Source of the DNA: a virus
Direction: 5' to 3' (one strand)
DNA length: 40,284 bases
IMG/VR virus record: IMGVR_UViG_3300010935_000123
Coordinates: 1-40,284 of that record
Below are positions 1-6,537 of this stretch, in pieces (position 1 is the stretch's first letter; each line of letters begins with the position of its first letter). The notes under the pieces were generated by a model. It made no database searches. It was not told where the DNA came from and worked only from the letters and a program-made list of their open reading frames with translations. Made by a program: the position numbers and the translations under genes.

Positions 1-324
1 TTTTTTGAAAAATTTTTTGACATAACAACTATTATAGTACTACAGAAGTTATTGGAAGGTATAGATAAGTTAATAGGAGGAAATAAGAGAAAAATAGGGT
101 GGAATAGGAGGAAGGTAGGAGGAAATAGAGGAAATAAGGGTAATATAGGTTATTCATAGGAAGGTAAGGGGAGGGTAAGGTAGGATAGAGTAGGTAAGGG
201 ATAAGTACAATTGAGGGTAGTGTGTGGGGGGTGGGGGGGTTATAATAAATGAGATTCAAAAAGTTTTTCGGAGGAAAATAAAAAATGTTCAAAAAAATCC
301 CTCCACAGGAGATATAGACTAGCA
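1..324. other. Left-end non-coding leader, purine-rich and C-depleted
   Basis: No convincing long gene lies here. The first 60 bases are AT-rich, with T-runs and a TTGACA at 17-22, but I find no well-spaced -10 box for it. Positions 61-240 contain only two C residues on the + strand, many AGGAGG-like words, and a G6-T-G7 run at 226-239. A TATAAT word sits at 241-246 without a good -35. The only candidate coding element is a ten-codon ORF at 285-317. The region is the upstream leader of the early operon, and it may hold terminal packaging or promoter functions. Confidence 0.6.
285..317 (+). CDS. Possible ten-codon leader ORF
   Basis: ATG at 285 reads MFKKIPPQEI and stops at TAG 315-317, eight bases before the ATG of the first long gene. 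A GGAGG ribosome site lies at 270-274, ten bases upstream of the start. The downstream gene has only a distant AGGAG (307-311), inside this small ORF. Translational coupling or a leader-peptide role is therefore possible. This is inference from spacing only; the peptide is too short for any family assignment. Confidence 0.3.
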   Translation: MFKKIPPQEI

Positions 325-1110
325 ATGACAACATCACCAGCACCAGCACAACCAGAAGCGGTATTAGAAATAGTAGGATTGGATAGTGATATAAGAGAAT
401 TGGCTATAAGCTGTAAGAGTAGCATTAAGGAGGTTAAGCTTGAGGTAACAGATAAAGGGAAGAGGAGCCAGCAGTTAGCGCATGTTGGCAGTATTTACGG
501 ATTTACTTACAGAGGCGATGGTGGAAAGGAGGACAGGATTTTTAGGTTATCTAAGGCGTATATATTACAAGCTTTAGAAGGGATGGATGCGGTAGCGGCT
601 ACAGAGGAGGCTGGATTGGATAATCTGGCAAGTATAGACTATATAGCTGGAGTATTGGCGTATTTAGAGAGGTTAAGGGATAATGGAGGAGTAAGTGGTA
701 GCAGTGATATGTTATTAGTAGTGGATAATGTGTTTAGATATTTAAGTAATCATAAGATGGTTAGAAGATTACTGGCATTGAGAGAAGATGCCCTGTTTAA
801 ACTATTAAATGAGAATGGTTTTAAAAGTGGATTTGATGCAGGGGTAGCTAGGCTAAACTGGGCTGATTTGAATTGCCAATCCAAAGGGTTAAGCATGGTA
901 TATCATAAATCAGGGGAAGCGGTAGCGTATTTTAATGGTAGCATAGTTGGTATGCGGTTAGTAGATGGTAGGTATAGAATAGCTAGGAAAGGCTTAGCAG
1001 GTAGAACTACCCATGAGATAGAGAAAGGTTTCAAAAGCCTACAAGAAAGTGCAGAAGGCATGGGTGTTATGAGTAAGAAATTAGTGGAAACAGATAAGGA
1101 GGGGTTATGA
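325..1110 (+). CDS. Hypothetical protein, 261 aa, first early gene
   Basis: I do not recognise this family. The N-terminus is Ala/Pro/Thr-rich (MTTSPAPAQPEAV) and is followed by a mixed alpha/beta sequence without obvious catalytic motifs, membrane segments or a signal peptide. The start is supported only by a distant AGGAG at 307-311. The stop overlaps the next start as ATGA at 1107-1110, so the two genes are translationally coupled. The coding strand is very poor in C (three in positions 721-780), unlike genes after 1865. Its place as the first long gene suggests an early host-takeover role, but nothing in the sequence proves this. Confidence 0.75.
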   Translation: MTTSPAPAQPEAVLEIVGLDSDIRELAISCKSSIKEVKLEVTDKGKRSQQLAHVGSIYGFTYRGDGGKEDRIFRLSKAYILQALEGMDAVAATEEAGLDNLASIDYIAGVLAYLERLRDNGGVSGSSDMLLVVDNVFRYLSNHKMVRRLLALREDALFKLLNENGFKSGFDAGVARLNWADLNCQSKGLSMVYHKSGEAVAYFNGSIVGMRLVDGRYRIARKGLAGRTTHEIEKGFKSLQESAEGMGVMSKKLVETDKEGL

Positions 1111-1484
1111 AAGCCACCAATAAAAATGCTATGGATAGTCCGCTTGGTCAAATGATGCACACACTAGAGGAGGAGGATGTGTTTAGTGTAGTGGCTAAGT
1201 GGAGGCAGGAAGAAGAAGGATTAGCCGCGCTAGGAAATTGGATTATATTTAGGGACAGCACCTATGCCATAACTGTAGCGTATAAGAAAGAAGTAATAGG
1301 GCAGGGACATTGCCTTGGTGATGGTGAGATAGAATGGAAAGCTGGCGTGCCTGTAGGCGTGACTAGATATGGAGGGCAGGCGGTTAGGAATGAGATAATA
1401 GGGCTAAGAGTAGAGGACGCTTTTATACACATGTCTATCCCGTGCCCTTCTAGTGATGCTAAGACAGGAGGTTTAGACCAATGA
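1107..1484 (+). CDS. Hypothetical early protein, 125 aa
   Basis: This is a soluble, acidic small protein of unknown function and I recognise no family motif. A GGAGG (about 1098-1102) lies just before its ATG, which overlaps the upstream TGA. Its own stop overlaps the next start at 1481-1484. It shares the C-poor, G/A-rich coding strand of its neighbours. It is the second gene of the three-gene early operon 325-1690. Confidence 0.75.
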   Translation: MKATNKNAMDSPLGQMMHTLEEEDVFSVVAKWRQEEEGLAALGNWIIFRDSTYAITVAYKKEVIGQGHCLGDGEIEWKAGVPVGVTRYGGQAVRNEIIGLRVEDAFIHMSIPCPSSDAKTGGLDQ

Positions 1485-1690
1485 AAAAAGTAATCGTCCC
1501 TAAGACAGCGGAAGAACAGGCTATGGATACGGCACGGGCATTGGAAGTGAGGGCAGAGGCTAGAGCCATATTAAAGAATGCTAAGCTAGCTAAGTCTTTA
1601 CAGGAGGCTTGGGATAATAGCAGTGTAGAGAAAGAAGGAGAACAGGCTGTAAAGGGTATGTTATATGACAAAGGGTGCGGAATAGACTAG
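1481..1690 (+). CDS. Hypothetical early protein, 69 aa, helical
   Basis: This is a short, charged and probably all-helical protein, rich in Ala, Glu, Lys and Arg, with heptad-like spacing in the first 50 residues. GGAGG precedes the ATG and the start overlaps the previous stop (ATGA). It is the last gene before the regulatory gap 1691-1864 and ends at TAG 1688-1690. I assign no function. Confidence 0.7.
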   Translation: MKKVIVPKTAEEQAMDTARALEVRAEARAILKNAKLAKSLQEAWDNSSVEKEGEQAVKGMLYDKGCGID

Positions 1691-1695
1691 CACCC

Positions 1696-1728
1696 AATAT
1701 TTTTGCAATTCGGGGTTGTAAAAATATT
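1696..1728 (+). promoter_or_regulatory. Inverted repeat overlapping a promoter motif (operator or weak terminator)
   Basis: Arms AATATTTTTGCAA (1696-1708) and TTGTAAAAATATT (1716-1728) form a 13-position inverted repeat around a seven-base GGGG-containing loop. There is one T/C difference, which is a G-U pair in RNA. The right arm is also the -35-side half of the promoter motif at 1716-1741. That arrangement suggests a dimeric regulator site. No T-run follows, so a classical terminator for the upstream operon is less likely. Confidence 0.5.
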
Positions 1729-1741
1729 TCAAAGGTATAAT
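1716..1741 (+). promoter_or_regulatory. Early promoter motif, copy 1
   Basis: TTGTAAAAATAT, then eight bases, then TATAAT at 1736-1741. The same 12-base word with identical spacing to a TATAAA box occurs at 5896-5921, the other gene-start gap of the left arm. The TTG-to-TATAAT gap (14 bases after TTGTAA) is shorter than the usual 17, so this may be a phage-specific or activator-dependent promoter. Transcription would begin near 1748, right before the hairpin 1751-1796. Confidence 0.6.
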
Positions 1742-1750
1742 ATCGCGGAA

Positions 1751-1796
1751 GGGAAAAGATGACATTTGGTATTTTTGACTTTTTTCATCTTTTCCC
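1751..1796 (+). promoter_or_regulatory. Perfect 12-bp stem-loop at predicted mRNA 5' end
   Basis: GGGAAAAGATGA (1751-1762) and TCATCTTTTCCC (1785-1796) are perfectly complementary around a 22-base U-rich loop. The stem starts about ten bases after the TATAAT box, so it would sit at the very 5' end of the transcript. 5' hairpins of this kind protect mRNAs from decay. No T-run follows, so it is not a typical terminator. A dyad operator is an alternative. Confidence 0.6.
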
Positions 1797-1864
1797 CTGC
1801 AAATATTCTATCATTTATCTAGGCTAGCAAACAACACCTGCTAAGCACTAGAAAGGGGAACAAC

Positions 1865-2125
1865 ATGCCACAACCTACAACTAATATCATAGTTAGCATT
1901 ATCTCTAGCTTGAAGCTTACCACGTATGGTAAGTTTTCCCTACTAGAAACACCAAATACCATCATAGGCTATTCATACGATGAGTGCATAGGGGTGGTAT
2001 TCAAAGGGGAGGCTGAAAAGGGCAACAACTGGCTATACCCTGCGCATCTATCAACCCTAGCCACCAAAGCACATATTGAACGCTACAAAGCAATTGTCTT
2101 AGCCAAGACAGGGGCAGCATTATGA
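1865..2125 (+). CDS. Hypothetical protein, 86 aa
   Basis: This is the first gene behind the 1691-1864 leader. The start is supported by GAAAGGGGA just upstream. It is a soluble protein of unknown function in which I see no recognised motif. Base use changes sharply here: from this gene on the coding strand has normal C content, unlike 325-1690. It overlaps the next gene by ATGA at 2122-2125. Confidence 0.7.
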   Translation: MPQPTTNIIVSIISSLKLTTYGKFSLLETPNTIIGYSYDECIGVVFKGEAEKGNNWLYPAHLSTLATKAHIERYKAIVLAKTGAAL

Positions 2126-3114
2126 GTAAATCTGTCTGCCTTTCAACAGGGATTGTAACAACCTTTGATGATAGCCTTGCGCTAACATATAGGCTGGCAC
2201 ACCCCCTTTCTAACACCCAAACTATAAAAGAGCAATGGGCAGGCTTTAAAATAGCCTCCCTGCAAGATGCACATAAGCCGCTTTTAGCAGGGAGCCTTAT
2301 GGTATTAGTAACCAAACTAGGCTTATCACCAAAATTACACGATGCCAGCACGGCATTAGCAGTAAATGATGCGTTCTGTACCAGTGCCAAGGCACGGGAG
2401 TTACTAGAACTTACACAGCGCATTATAAGCAACTACGAAAAATTGCGGCTACTAGATAAAAACACTACGCCGAAGTTTAGTCTAGACACCGCCCTGAAAC
2501 AAGGGCTAGAGGATGAAAGCTTATCCGTTAAGTTCTATCCTTGCTTTACAAGATGGCTGAATGACTTAATCCCTATGTCTGAACAGCATATGGTTAAAAT
2601 AGTGGAGGGTAATTTATTGAACCTCTACAATTCGCCTATAACGATTGAAGCAGCAGAGGGCGTTCCTGCATTAGAAGCAAGCTATCTTCTAATAGAAGAC
2701 AGCGTATGTAAAACGGTCAAGAGAATGACCATCGAAGCCCTAGAAGCTAAAAGACGCTCCGTTATTTCTGCTTTTATCAAGGCAGATATTATATCAGAGG
2801 AGCAAGGCTTTAGCCTAAAAGCAGCTATAAAAAGAGGAGGTCTTGGCGATAAGCTAGCCAAGAAGGTTCAGGTGAAAGCACTGGCGGTGGCATATGCCTT
2901 TAGTAACGCAATCGCTACACTACCAAAAAGAAATAAACTATTTGAGCAAGCTGCCTATTTGGTGTTAATAGAAAGTGCACTTAAAGATAGACTAGGGGAA
3001 GGCTTTGATAGCTTTGATGCCTTTGAAATTAAGTCTAATCCTGATATGCCTGCTGTAAAACCATTAAGCATAAAAGAAAGGATTGCGGCGTTAAAAGCTG
3101 CAAAGGGGATATAG
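2122..3114 (+). CDS. Hypothetical protein, 330 aa, with C-terminal LSIKERIAALK motif
   Basis: The family is not recognised. The protein is mostly helical with a long charged stretch in the second half. Its C-terminus (about residues 315-330) reads PLSIKERIAALKAAKG. Near-copies of this peptide are at the N-terminus of the product of 3362-3712 (SLQERIAKMKAE) and the C-terminus of the product of 5438-5884 (MTLSERIASLRK). The shared motif suggests a common docking partner within this operon. The gene lies upstream of coiled-coil proteins and an SF1B helicase, so a replication accessory role is plausible but unproven. Confidence 0.75.
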   Translation: MSKSVCLSTGIVTTFDDSLALTYRLAHPLSNTQTIKEQWAGFKIASLQDAHKPLLAGSLMVLVTKLGLSPKLHDASTALAVNDAFCTSAKARELLELTQRIISNYEKLRLLDKNTTPKFSLDTALKQGLEDESLSVKFYPCFTRWLNDLIPMSEQHMVKIVEGNLLNLYNSPITIEAAEGVPALEASYLLIEDSVCKTVKRMTIEALEAKRRSVISAFIKADIISEEQGFSLKAAIKRGGLGDKLAKKVQVKALAVAYAFSNAIATLPKRNKLFEQAAYLVLIESALKDRLGEGFDSFDAFEIKSNPDMPAVKPLSIKERIAALKAAKGI

Positions 3115-3115
3115 G

Positions 3116-3358
3116 ATGACTGAATTAGAGAACCACTTAAAAGTACTGCTAAGGGATAGGCTACTGATAGAAATGTTAATAGATAAATCAGGGAAGGCAT
3201 TGATACAATCTAGAGTAGCACACAAAGAAAAGCCCTTAGATGCAAAGGTAACACGTGCTAGCTTAGCACATAGAAGCAACCTATATTTACTTAGACGGTT
3301 AGATGAGGAAATAAGGGATACTAGGGTGGCAATAGAAGTTGCCACAAAAGGAGTATAA
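3116..3358 (+). CDS. Small helical protein, 80 aa
   Basis: This is a highly charged small protein, predicted helical from its heptad-like Leu/Ile spacing (LENHLKVLLRDRLLIEMLI). The start lies one base after the upstream TAG, with AAAGGGG as ribosome site. No family is recognised. It is part of the 1865-5884 operon. Confidence 0.65.
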   Translation: MTELENHLKVLLRDRLLIEMLIDKSGKALIQSRVAHKEKPLDAKVTRASLAHRSNLYLLRRLDEEIRDTRVAIEVATKGV

Positions 3359-3361
3359 GAA

Positions 3362-3712
3362 ATGCGTATATCCTTACAAGAGAGAATAGCCAAGATGAAA
3401 GCGGAAGTAGCCGCTAGGAAAGCCAAGGAGACTACTGCAACCCCTACAGAAGAAAAGGTAGAGGATACAATAAAGCCTGAAGACATAGAAAAGCCTATGG
3501 AGCAAGCTGAACAAGCTGAACAGGCTATAGAGCAAGAGGAAAATGCTCAATTGATTGTTACTCTAAAGGCTAACATTTCTAATCTAGAAAATAAGTTAGC
3601 AGAAAAAGAAGCAGAGATAGCTACCCTAGAGAATAAGCTAGAGGGCTATCGTACGTTAAGCAAAGAGATTCTAGCCTTAGAAGGTAGAATTGCTGCCTTA
3701 GAGGGGGCATAA
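3362..3712 (+). CDS. Coiled-coil protein, 116 aa
   Basis: It begins with SLQERIAKMKAEV, a motif shared with two other proteins of the operon. An acidic Gln/Glu-rich middle follows (EQAEQAEQAIEQEE, residues about 44-60). A clear coiled coil occupies roughly residues 65-115, with Leu/Ile every third or fourth position (ISNLENKLAEKEAEI). AAGGAG lies before the start. It ends one base before the helicase ATG, so coupled translation and an adaptor or oligomerisation role beside the helicase are plausible. Confidence 0.7.
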   Translation: MRISLQERIAKMKAEVAARKAKETTATPTEEKVEDTIKPEDIEKPMEQAEQAEQAIEQEENAQLIVTLKANISNLENKLAEKEAEIATLENKLEGYRTLSKEILALEGRIAALEGA

Positions 3713-3713
3713 C

Positions 3714-5435
3714 ATGGATGTTAAACTAGCTCCCCTAGAAGAACTGAAAGAACTACAGCAGGGATTATATACCCTAGCAGTTAGAGTATCTAAAATAGAG
3801 AAAAAGAGGCTATTGCCTGCTTCAGCCCATACAGAAGAGAATAAAACAGAAGCCTTCGAGCTGAACAACAAACAGCAAGAAGCGTTAAACAAGGCTATCA
3901 TAGGTGACAGCTTTGTATTAACGGGAGCCGCTGGGACAGGCAAGACACTTACTGTCAACCGAATGGCACGGGCACTGCTATCGGAAGAATGCGGACTTGG
4001 AATGGCGACATTCCGTGACCCTAAGGGCAATACTTCTTGCCAAACCACTAAACCTGCTATTGCATTCGTAGCCTTCACTAACAGAGCCGTAAATAACATG
4101 GTGTCTAATCTTAGAGAATTCTCCCCTGATTTAGTGGATGAGCTAGAGGGAAATTTCATGAGCATCCATAAATTGCTGGAGTACGCTCCAGAGTACTACG
4201 TAAACGAAGACGGCAAAGACACCATGAGATTCTCTCCTAAGAGAGATGCGTTAAATCGTCTGCCTATTAAGACGCTTGTAATTGAAGAGGCGTCTATGCT
4301 AGGACTTGGGCTATGGAAGGAACTATATGCAGCCCTAGAGCCTAATGTTCAAATCATTCTGCTTGGTGACCTTAATCAGTTACCACCAGTATTTGGGGAC
4401 AGTATCTTAAACTACGGGCTACTACAACTACCAGTAATAGAGCTCACCCATGTGTATCGGCAGGCTTTAGACAGTCCAATAATCCGACAAGCACATAACC
4501 TATTGAAGGGTAAGGGATTAGAGACAGACGGGGATAACTTTATAATAGCTAGTGGTAAAAACACCCAGCCCATTGGGGCTGATAGAATGGGGATAGGAGC
4601 CGTAGGGCTACTAGCTAAGCTATTTGACAAGGGCGAATACGACCCTATGGAGGATGTGGTACTATCACCCTTCAATAAACATGGCAGTGGGACTACTAGA
4701 CTAAACCTGCTAATAACCACCTTTTTGGATGACCGTATGAGGGCTAATGGAAACCCCCGTGAAGTCTATGAGATAAAAGCCTCCATGCTTACCCATTACT
4801 TTGCAGTAGGGGATTTGGTCTATGATGACCAGTCTAAGTCCACAGGTGTAATATCTTCTATACACTCAAACGGTAACTATTATGGAAGGACGCCACAAAA
4901 GCCTTCTATACATTTGAACCGCTTTGGGATACTAGATACGCAAGACACCCAAGATGAACTAGCTACTTTTGACATTACTGCTAACTATGATGCGTTGGAT
5001 ATAAGGGCATTAGAGGGAACAGAGGCAGAGCAAAAGATATTAGCTGCCAGCCATTGCATCAGTATATTGCTAGATGATGGCACGGAAGTTGAAGCTTCTA
5101 CCGTAGGAGATGTGAACGCCCTATCCTTTGGGTATGCCATAACTTGTCATAAGGCACAAGGCTGTGAATGGCGCAAGGTTTTTGTAGTGTTGCATAATAG
5201 CCACACACTTGTGAACCGTGAATGGCTATACACGGCTATAACACGGGCTAAAGAGTCTTGTGTTATAATATGCAAGCAAGATACTCTAAGTAAAATGTCA
5301 GCTAGGCAGCGCATCAAGGGGGATAGTCTAGAAGCCAAGATTCATGGTTTTAATTATAAACTAGAAGCCAAGATGGACATAGCTTTTAAGCAGGGAACTC
5401 CGTTGCCTACAGTTAGCTTTGTAAAGGAGAGCTAG
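3714..5435 (+). CDS. RecD/Dda-like SF1B DNA helicase, 573 aa
   Basis: This is an ATP-driven DNA helicase. After a helical N-terminal extension (1-45) come a Q-motif-like NNKQQEAL (51-58), Walker A GAAGTGKT (71-78), motif II VIEEAS (189-194), motif III GDLNQLPPV (218-226), and a YRQ motif near 248. Motif V-like FGYAITCHKAQGCEW and motif VI LYTAITRAK (near 520) complete the core. This order is typical of RecD2 and phage Dda helicases. The length suits the family with a short accessory domain. It probably works with the polymerase and recombination genes of the same arm. The N-terminal extension could contact the coiled-coil protein encoded just upstream. Confidence 0.93.
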   Translation: MDVKLAPLEELKELQQGLYTLAVRVSKIEKKRLLPASAHTEENKTEAFELNNKQQEALNKAIIGDSFVLTGAAGTGKTLTVNRMARALLSEECGLGMATFRDPKGNTSCQTTKPAIAFVAFTNRAVNNMVSNLREFSPDLVDELEGNFMSIHKLLEYAPEYYVNEDGKDTMRFSPKRDALNRLPIKTLVIEEASMLGLGLWKELYAALEPNVQIILLGDLNQLPPVFGDSILNYGLLQLPVIELTHVYRQALDSPIIRQAHNLLKGKGLETDGDNFIIASGKNTQPIGADRMGIGAVGLLAKLFDKGEYDPMEDVVLSPFNKHGSGTTRLNLLITTFLDDRMRANGNPREVYEIKASMLTHYFAVGDLVYDDQSKSTGVISSIHSNGNYYGRTPQKPSIHLNRFGILDTQDTQDELATFDITANYDALDIRALEGTEAEQKILAASHCISILLDDGTEVEASTVGDVNALSFGYAITCHKAQGCEWRKVFVVLHNSHTLVNREWLYTAITRAKESCVIICKQDTLSKMSARQRIKGDSLEAKIHGFNYKLEAKMDIAFKQGTPLPTVSFVKES

Positions 5436-5437
5436 CC

Positions 5438-5884
5438 ATGCGTGCTAGGGTTAAACTTATAATCCAGTATGCCTATTGGGCGTTTGACCCGCCTAACAGG
5501 CAAGTAAAGTCTACGCATTATGGCATCTTTTCTGAAGAAGATAGGATATTAAGTGCCGCCACCTTTATAACCGCATCTATGCTAACCAAGCACATCCCTG
5601 TGGTCACTGCCTCCCTTGAGCCTAACCTAACGCGCCACCAGTTAATTTCATATAACTATGAGCGCAGGAAGCTACGGCAGTTCTGCTATGATTTAGTAGA
5701 CTGTCTAGTTTCCGATAGGATAGTAGATGAAATCATGCAAGAGGTAGAAAGGGAAGGCTTGCCGACTAGACAAAGAAAAGAGGTTAGTAACACAGACTGC
5801 CCTAATAAGCCAGCTATTAAGCCAGCTATTAAGCCACAAATGACACTAAGTGAGCGCATTGCTAGCCTACGAAAAAATAAATAA
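5438..5884 (+). CDS. Hypothetical protein, 148 aa, with C-terminal ERIASLRK motif
   Basis: AAAGGAG precedes the start. The family is unknown. The N-terminal half is aromatic and mixed, and the middle is helical and charged. A KPAIKPAIKP linker (about residues 123-132) is encoded by two copies of a 12-base direct repeat near 5810-5840. The tail MTLSERIASLRKNK matches the motif found in the 330-aa and 116-aa proteins of the same operon. The flexible linker followed by a helical peptide looks like a tethered interaction tail. It closes the operon, and the second promoter motif follows. Confidence 0.7.
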   Translation: MRARVKLIIQYAYWAFDPPNRQVKSTHYGIFSEEDRILSAATFITASMLTKHIPVVTASLEPNLTRHQLISYNYERRKLRQFCYDLVDCLVSDRIVDEIMQEVEREGLPTRQRKEVSNTDCPNKPAIKPAIKPQMTLSERIASLRKNK

Positions 5885-5895
5885 ATAATGCGAAC

Positions 5896-5935
5896 TTGTA
5901 AAAATATCAAAAAGTTATAAAATAACCTTATAAGG
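5896..5935 (+). promoter_or_regulatory. Early promoter motif, copy 2, with palindromic leader
   Basis: TTGTAAAAATAT (5896-5907), eight bases, then TATAAA (5916-5921) repeats the architecture at 1716-1741. A ten-base perfect palindrome CCTTATAAGG (5926-5935) follows at the expected transcript start and overlaps the AAGGAGG ribosome site of the next gene. The palindrome could be an operator or a small structure that limits ribosome access. Confidence 0.55.
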
Positions 5936-5945
5936 AGGAAACATA

Positions 5946-6227
5946 ATGACTACCGAAGATATATTAGAATACCTTGAAATCCACCGTAGCATCATCCTTA
6001 CCCTGGATGCCCTAGATGTGGACAAGGTGAAAAACAGGATTTCTAATAAAAGAAGTAAAGACAAGCAGTTTCTTCGAGAGGAAGATAACACACGGCTAGT
6101 CTTTAGACAACTACCCACAGCAAATACCTCAACTAAGGGTAATAAAGTCCGTTTACAGGTGACCATAGTATCTTATGCACTACCAGTTCTAGGTATGGAA
6201 GCCGCCCCTAAAGAGGAGGATTTTTAA
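5946..6227 (+). CDS. Small protein, 93 aa, acidic EEDF tail
   Basis: It is the first gene after the second promoter motif, with a strong AAGGAGG site. There is a helical N-terminus, a basic middle (KNRISNKRSKDK, about 30-41), a beta-rich stretch (RLVFRQLPT, VRLQVTIVSY), and an acidic C-terminus ending KEEDF. An acidic tail closed by Phe is characteristic of bacterial SSB and T7 gp2.5-like single-strand binding proteins. It sits upstream of nuclease, recombinase and SSB-like genes. A DNA-binding accessory role is my inference, and no family is recognised. Confidence 0.65.
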   Translation: MTTEDILEYLEIHRSIILTLDALDVDKVKNRISNKRSKDKQFLREEDNTRLVFRQLPTANTSTKGNKVRLQVTIVSYALPVLGMEAAPKEEDF

Positions 6228-6228
6228 G

Positions 6229-6537
6229 ATGGAAGAGTCACTACAACAGAATCTAGACAGGCTACGCACCACCTTAGAGCATTCAGAGATGGGAGAAGTG
6301 GAAACCCACTTACTTGTTTTACAAGAGCAGTTAAAGCAAGCCCCACACTTGGTAGATATGCTGCTACCAGAGGATATTGGACTATTAGTAAGTGCAGAGC
6401 GTAAAAGATGTGCTACGGATATGCTAACCGCTAGCATGCCAAAGGCACGGGTCAAAAGAGCGCCTGCTAAAGCTAAGACTAAACCTATGACAAGACAAGA
6501 AGTATTAAAAGAACTGGAAGGCTTAGATGACTTCTAA
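6229..6537 (+). CDS. Small protein, 102 aa, basic region and LDDF tail
   Basis: AGGAGG lies upstream of the ATG. The N-terminal 70 residues look helical. A strongly basic segment follows (KARVKRAPAKAKTK, about 75-88), then a short helix ending ELEGLDDF. The acidic, Phe-terminated tail resembles that of the preceding protein and of the late protein at 39571-40188. The gene overlaps the nuclease gene by 11 bases. It is probably nucleic-acid-associated, by inference only. Confidence 0.65.
   Translation: MEESLQQNLDRLRTTLEHSEMGEVETHLLVLQEQLKQAPHLVDMLLPEDIGLLVSAERKRCATDMLTASMPKARVKRAPAKAKTKPMTRQEVLKELEGLDDF

Noticed and set aside
17-45. Early promoter using TTGACA at 17-22
   Set aside because: No -10 box lies at 16-18 bases; the nearby TATTAT and TATAGT are only 7-10 bases away.
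32-349. Possible 105-aa - strand gene in the left leader
   Set aside because: It is only an antisense reading of the C-free strand, giving a Tyr/Leu/Pro-rich sequence with no ribosome site; it overlaps the start of the real early gene.
5810-5840. Tandem repeat AAGCCAGCTATT as a mobile or CRISPR-like repeat
   Set aside because: Two copies only, in frame, coding a KPAIKPAIKP linker; it is a simple coding duplication.
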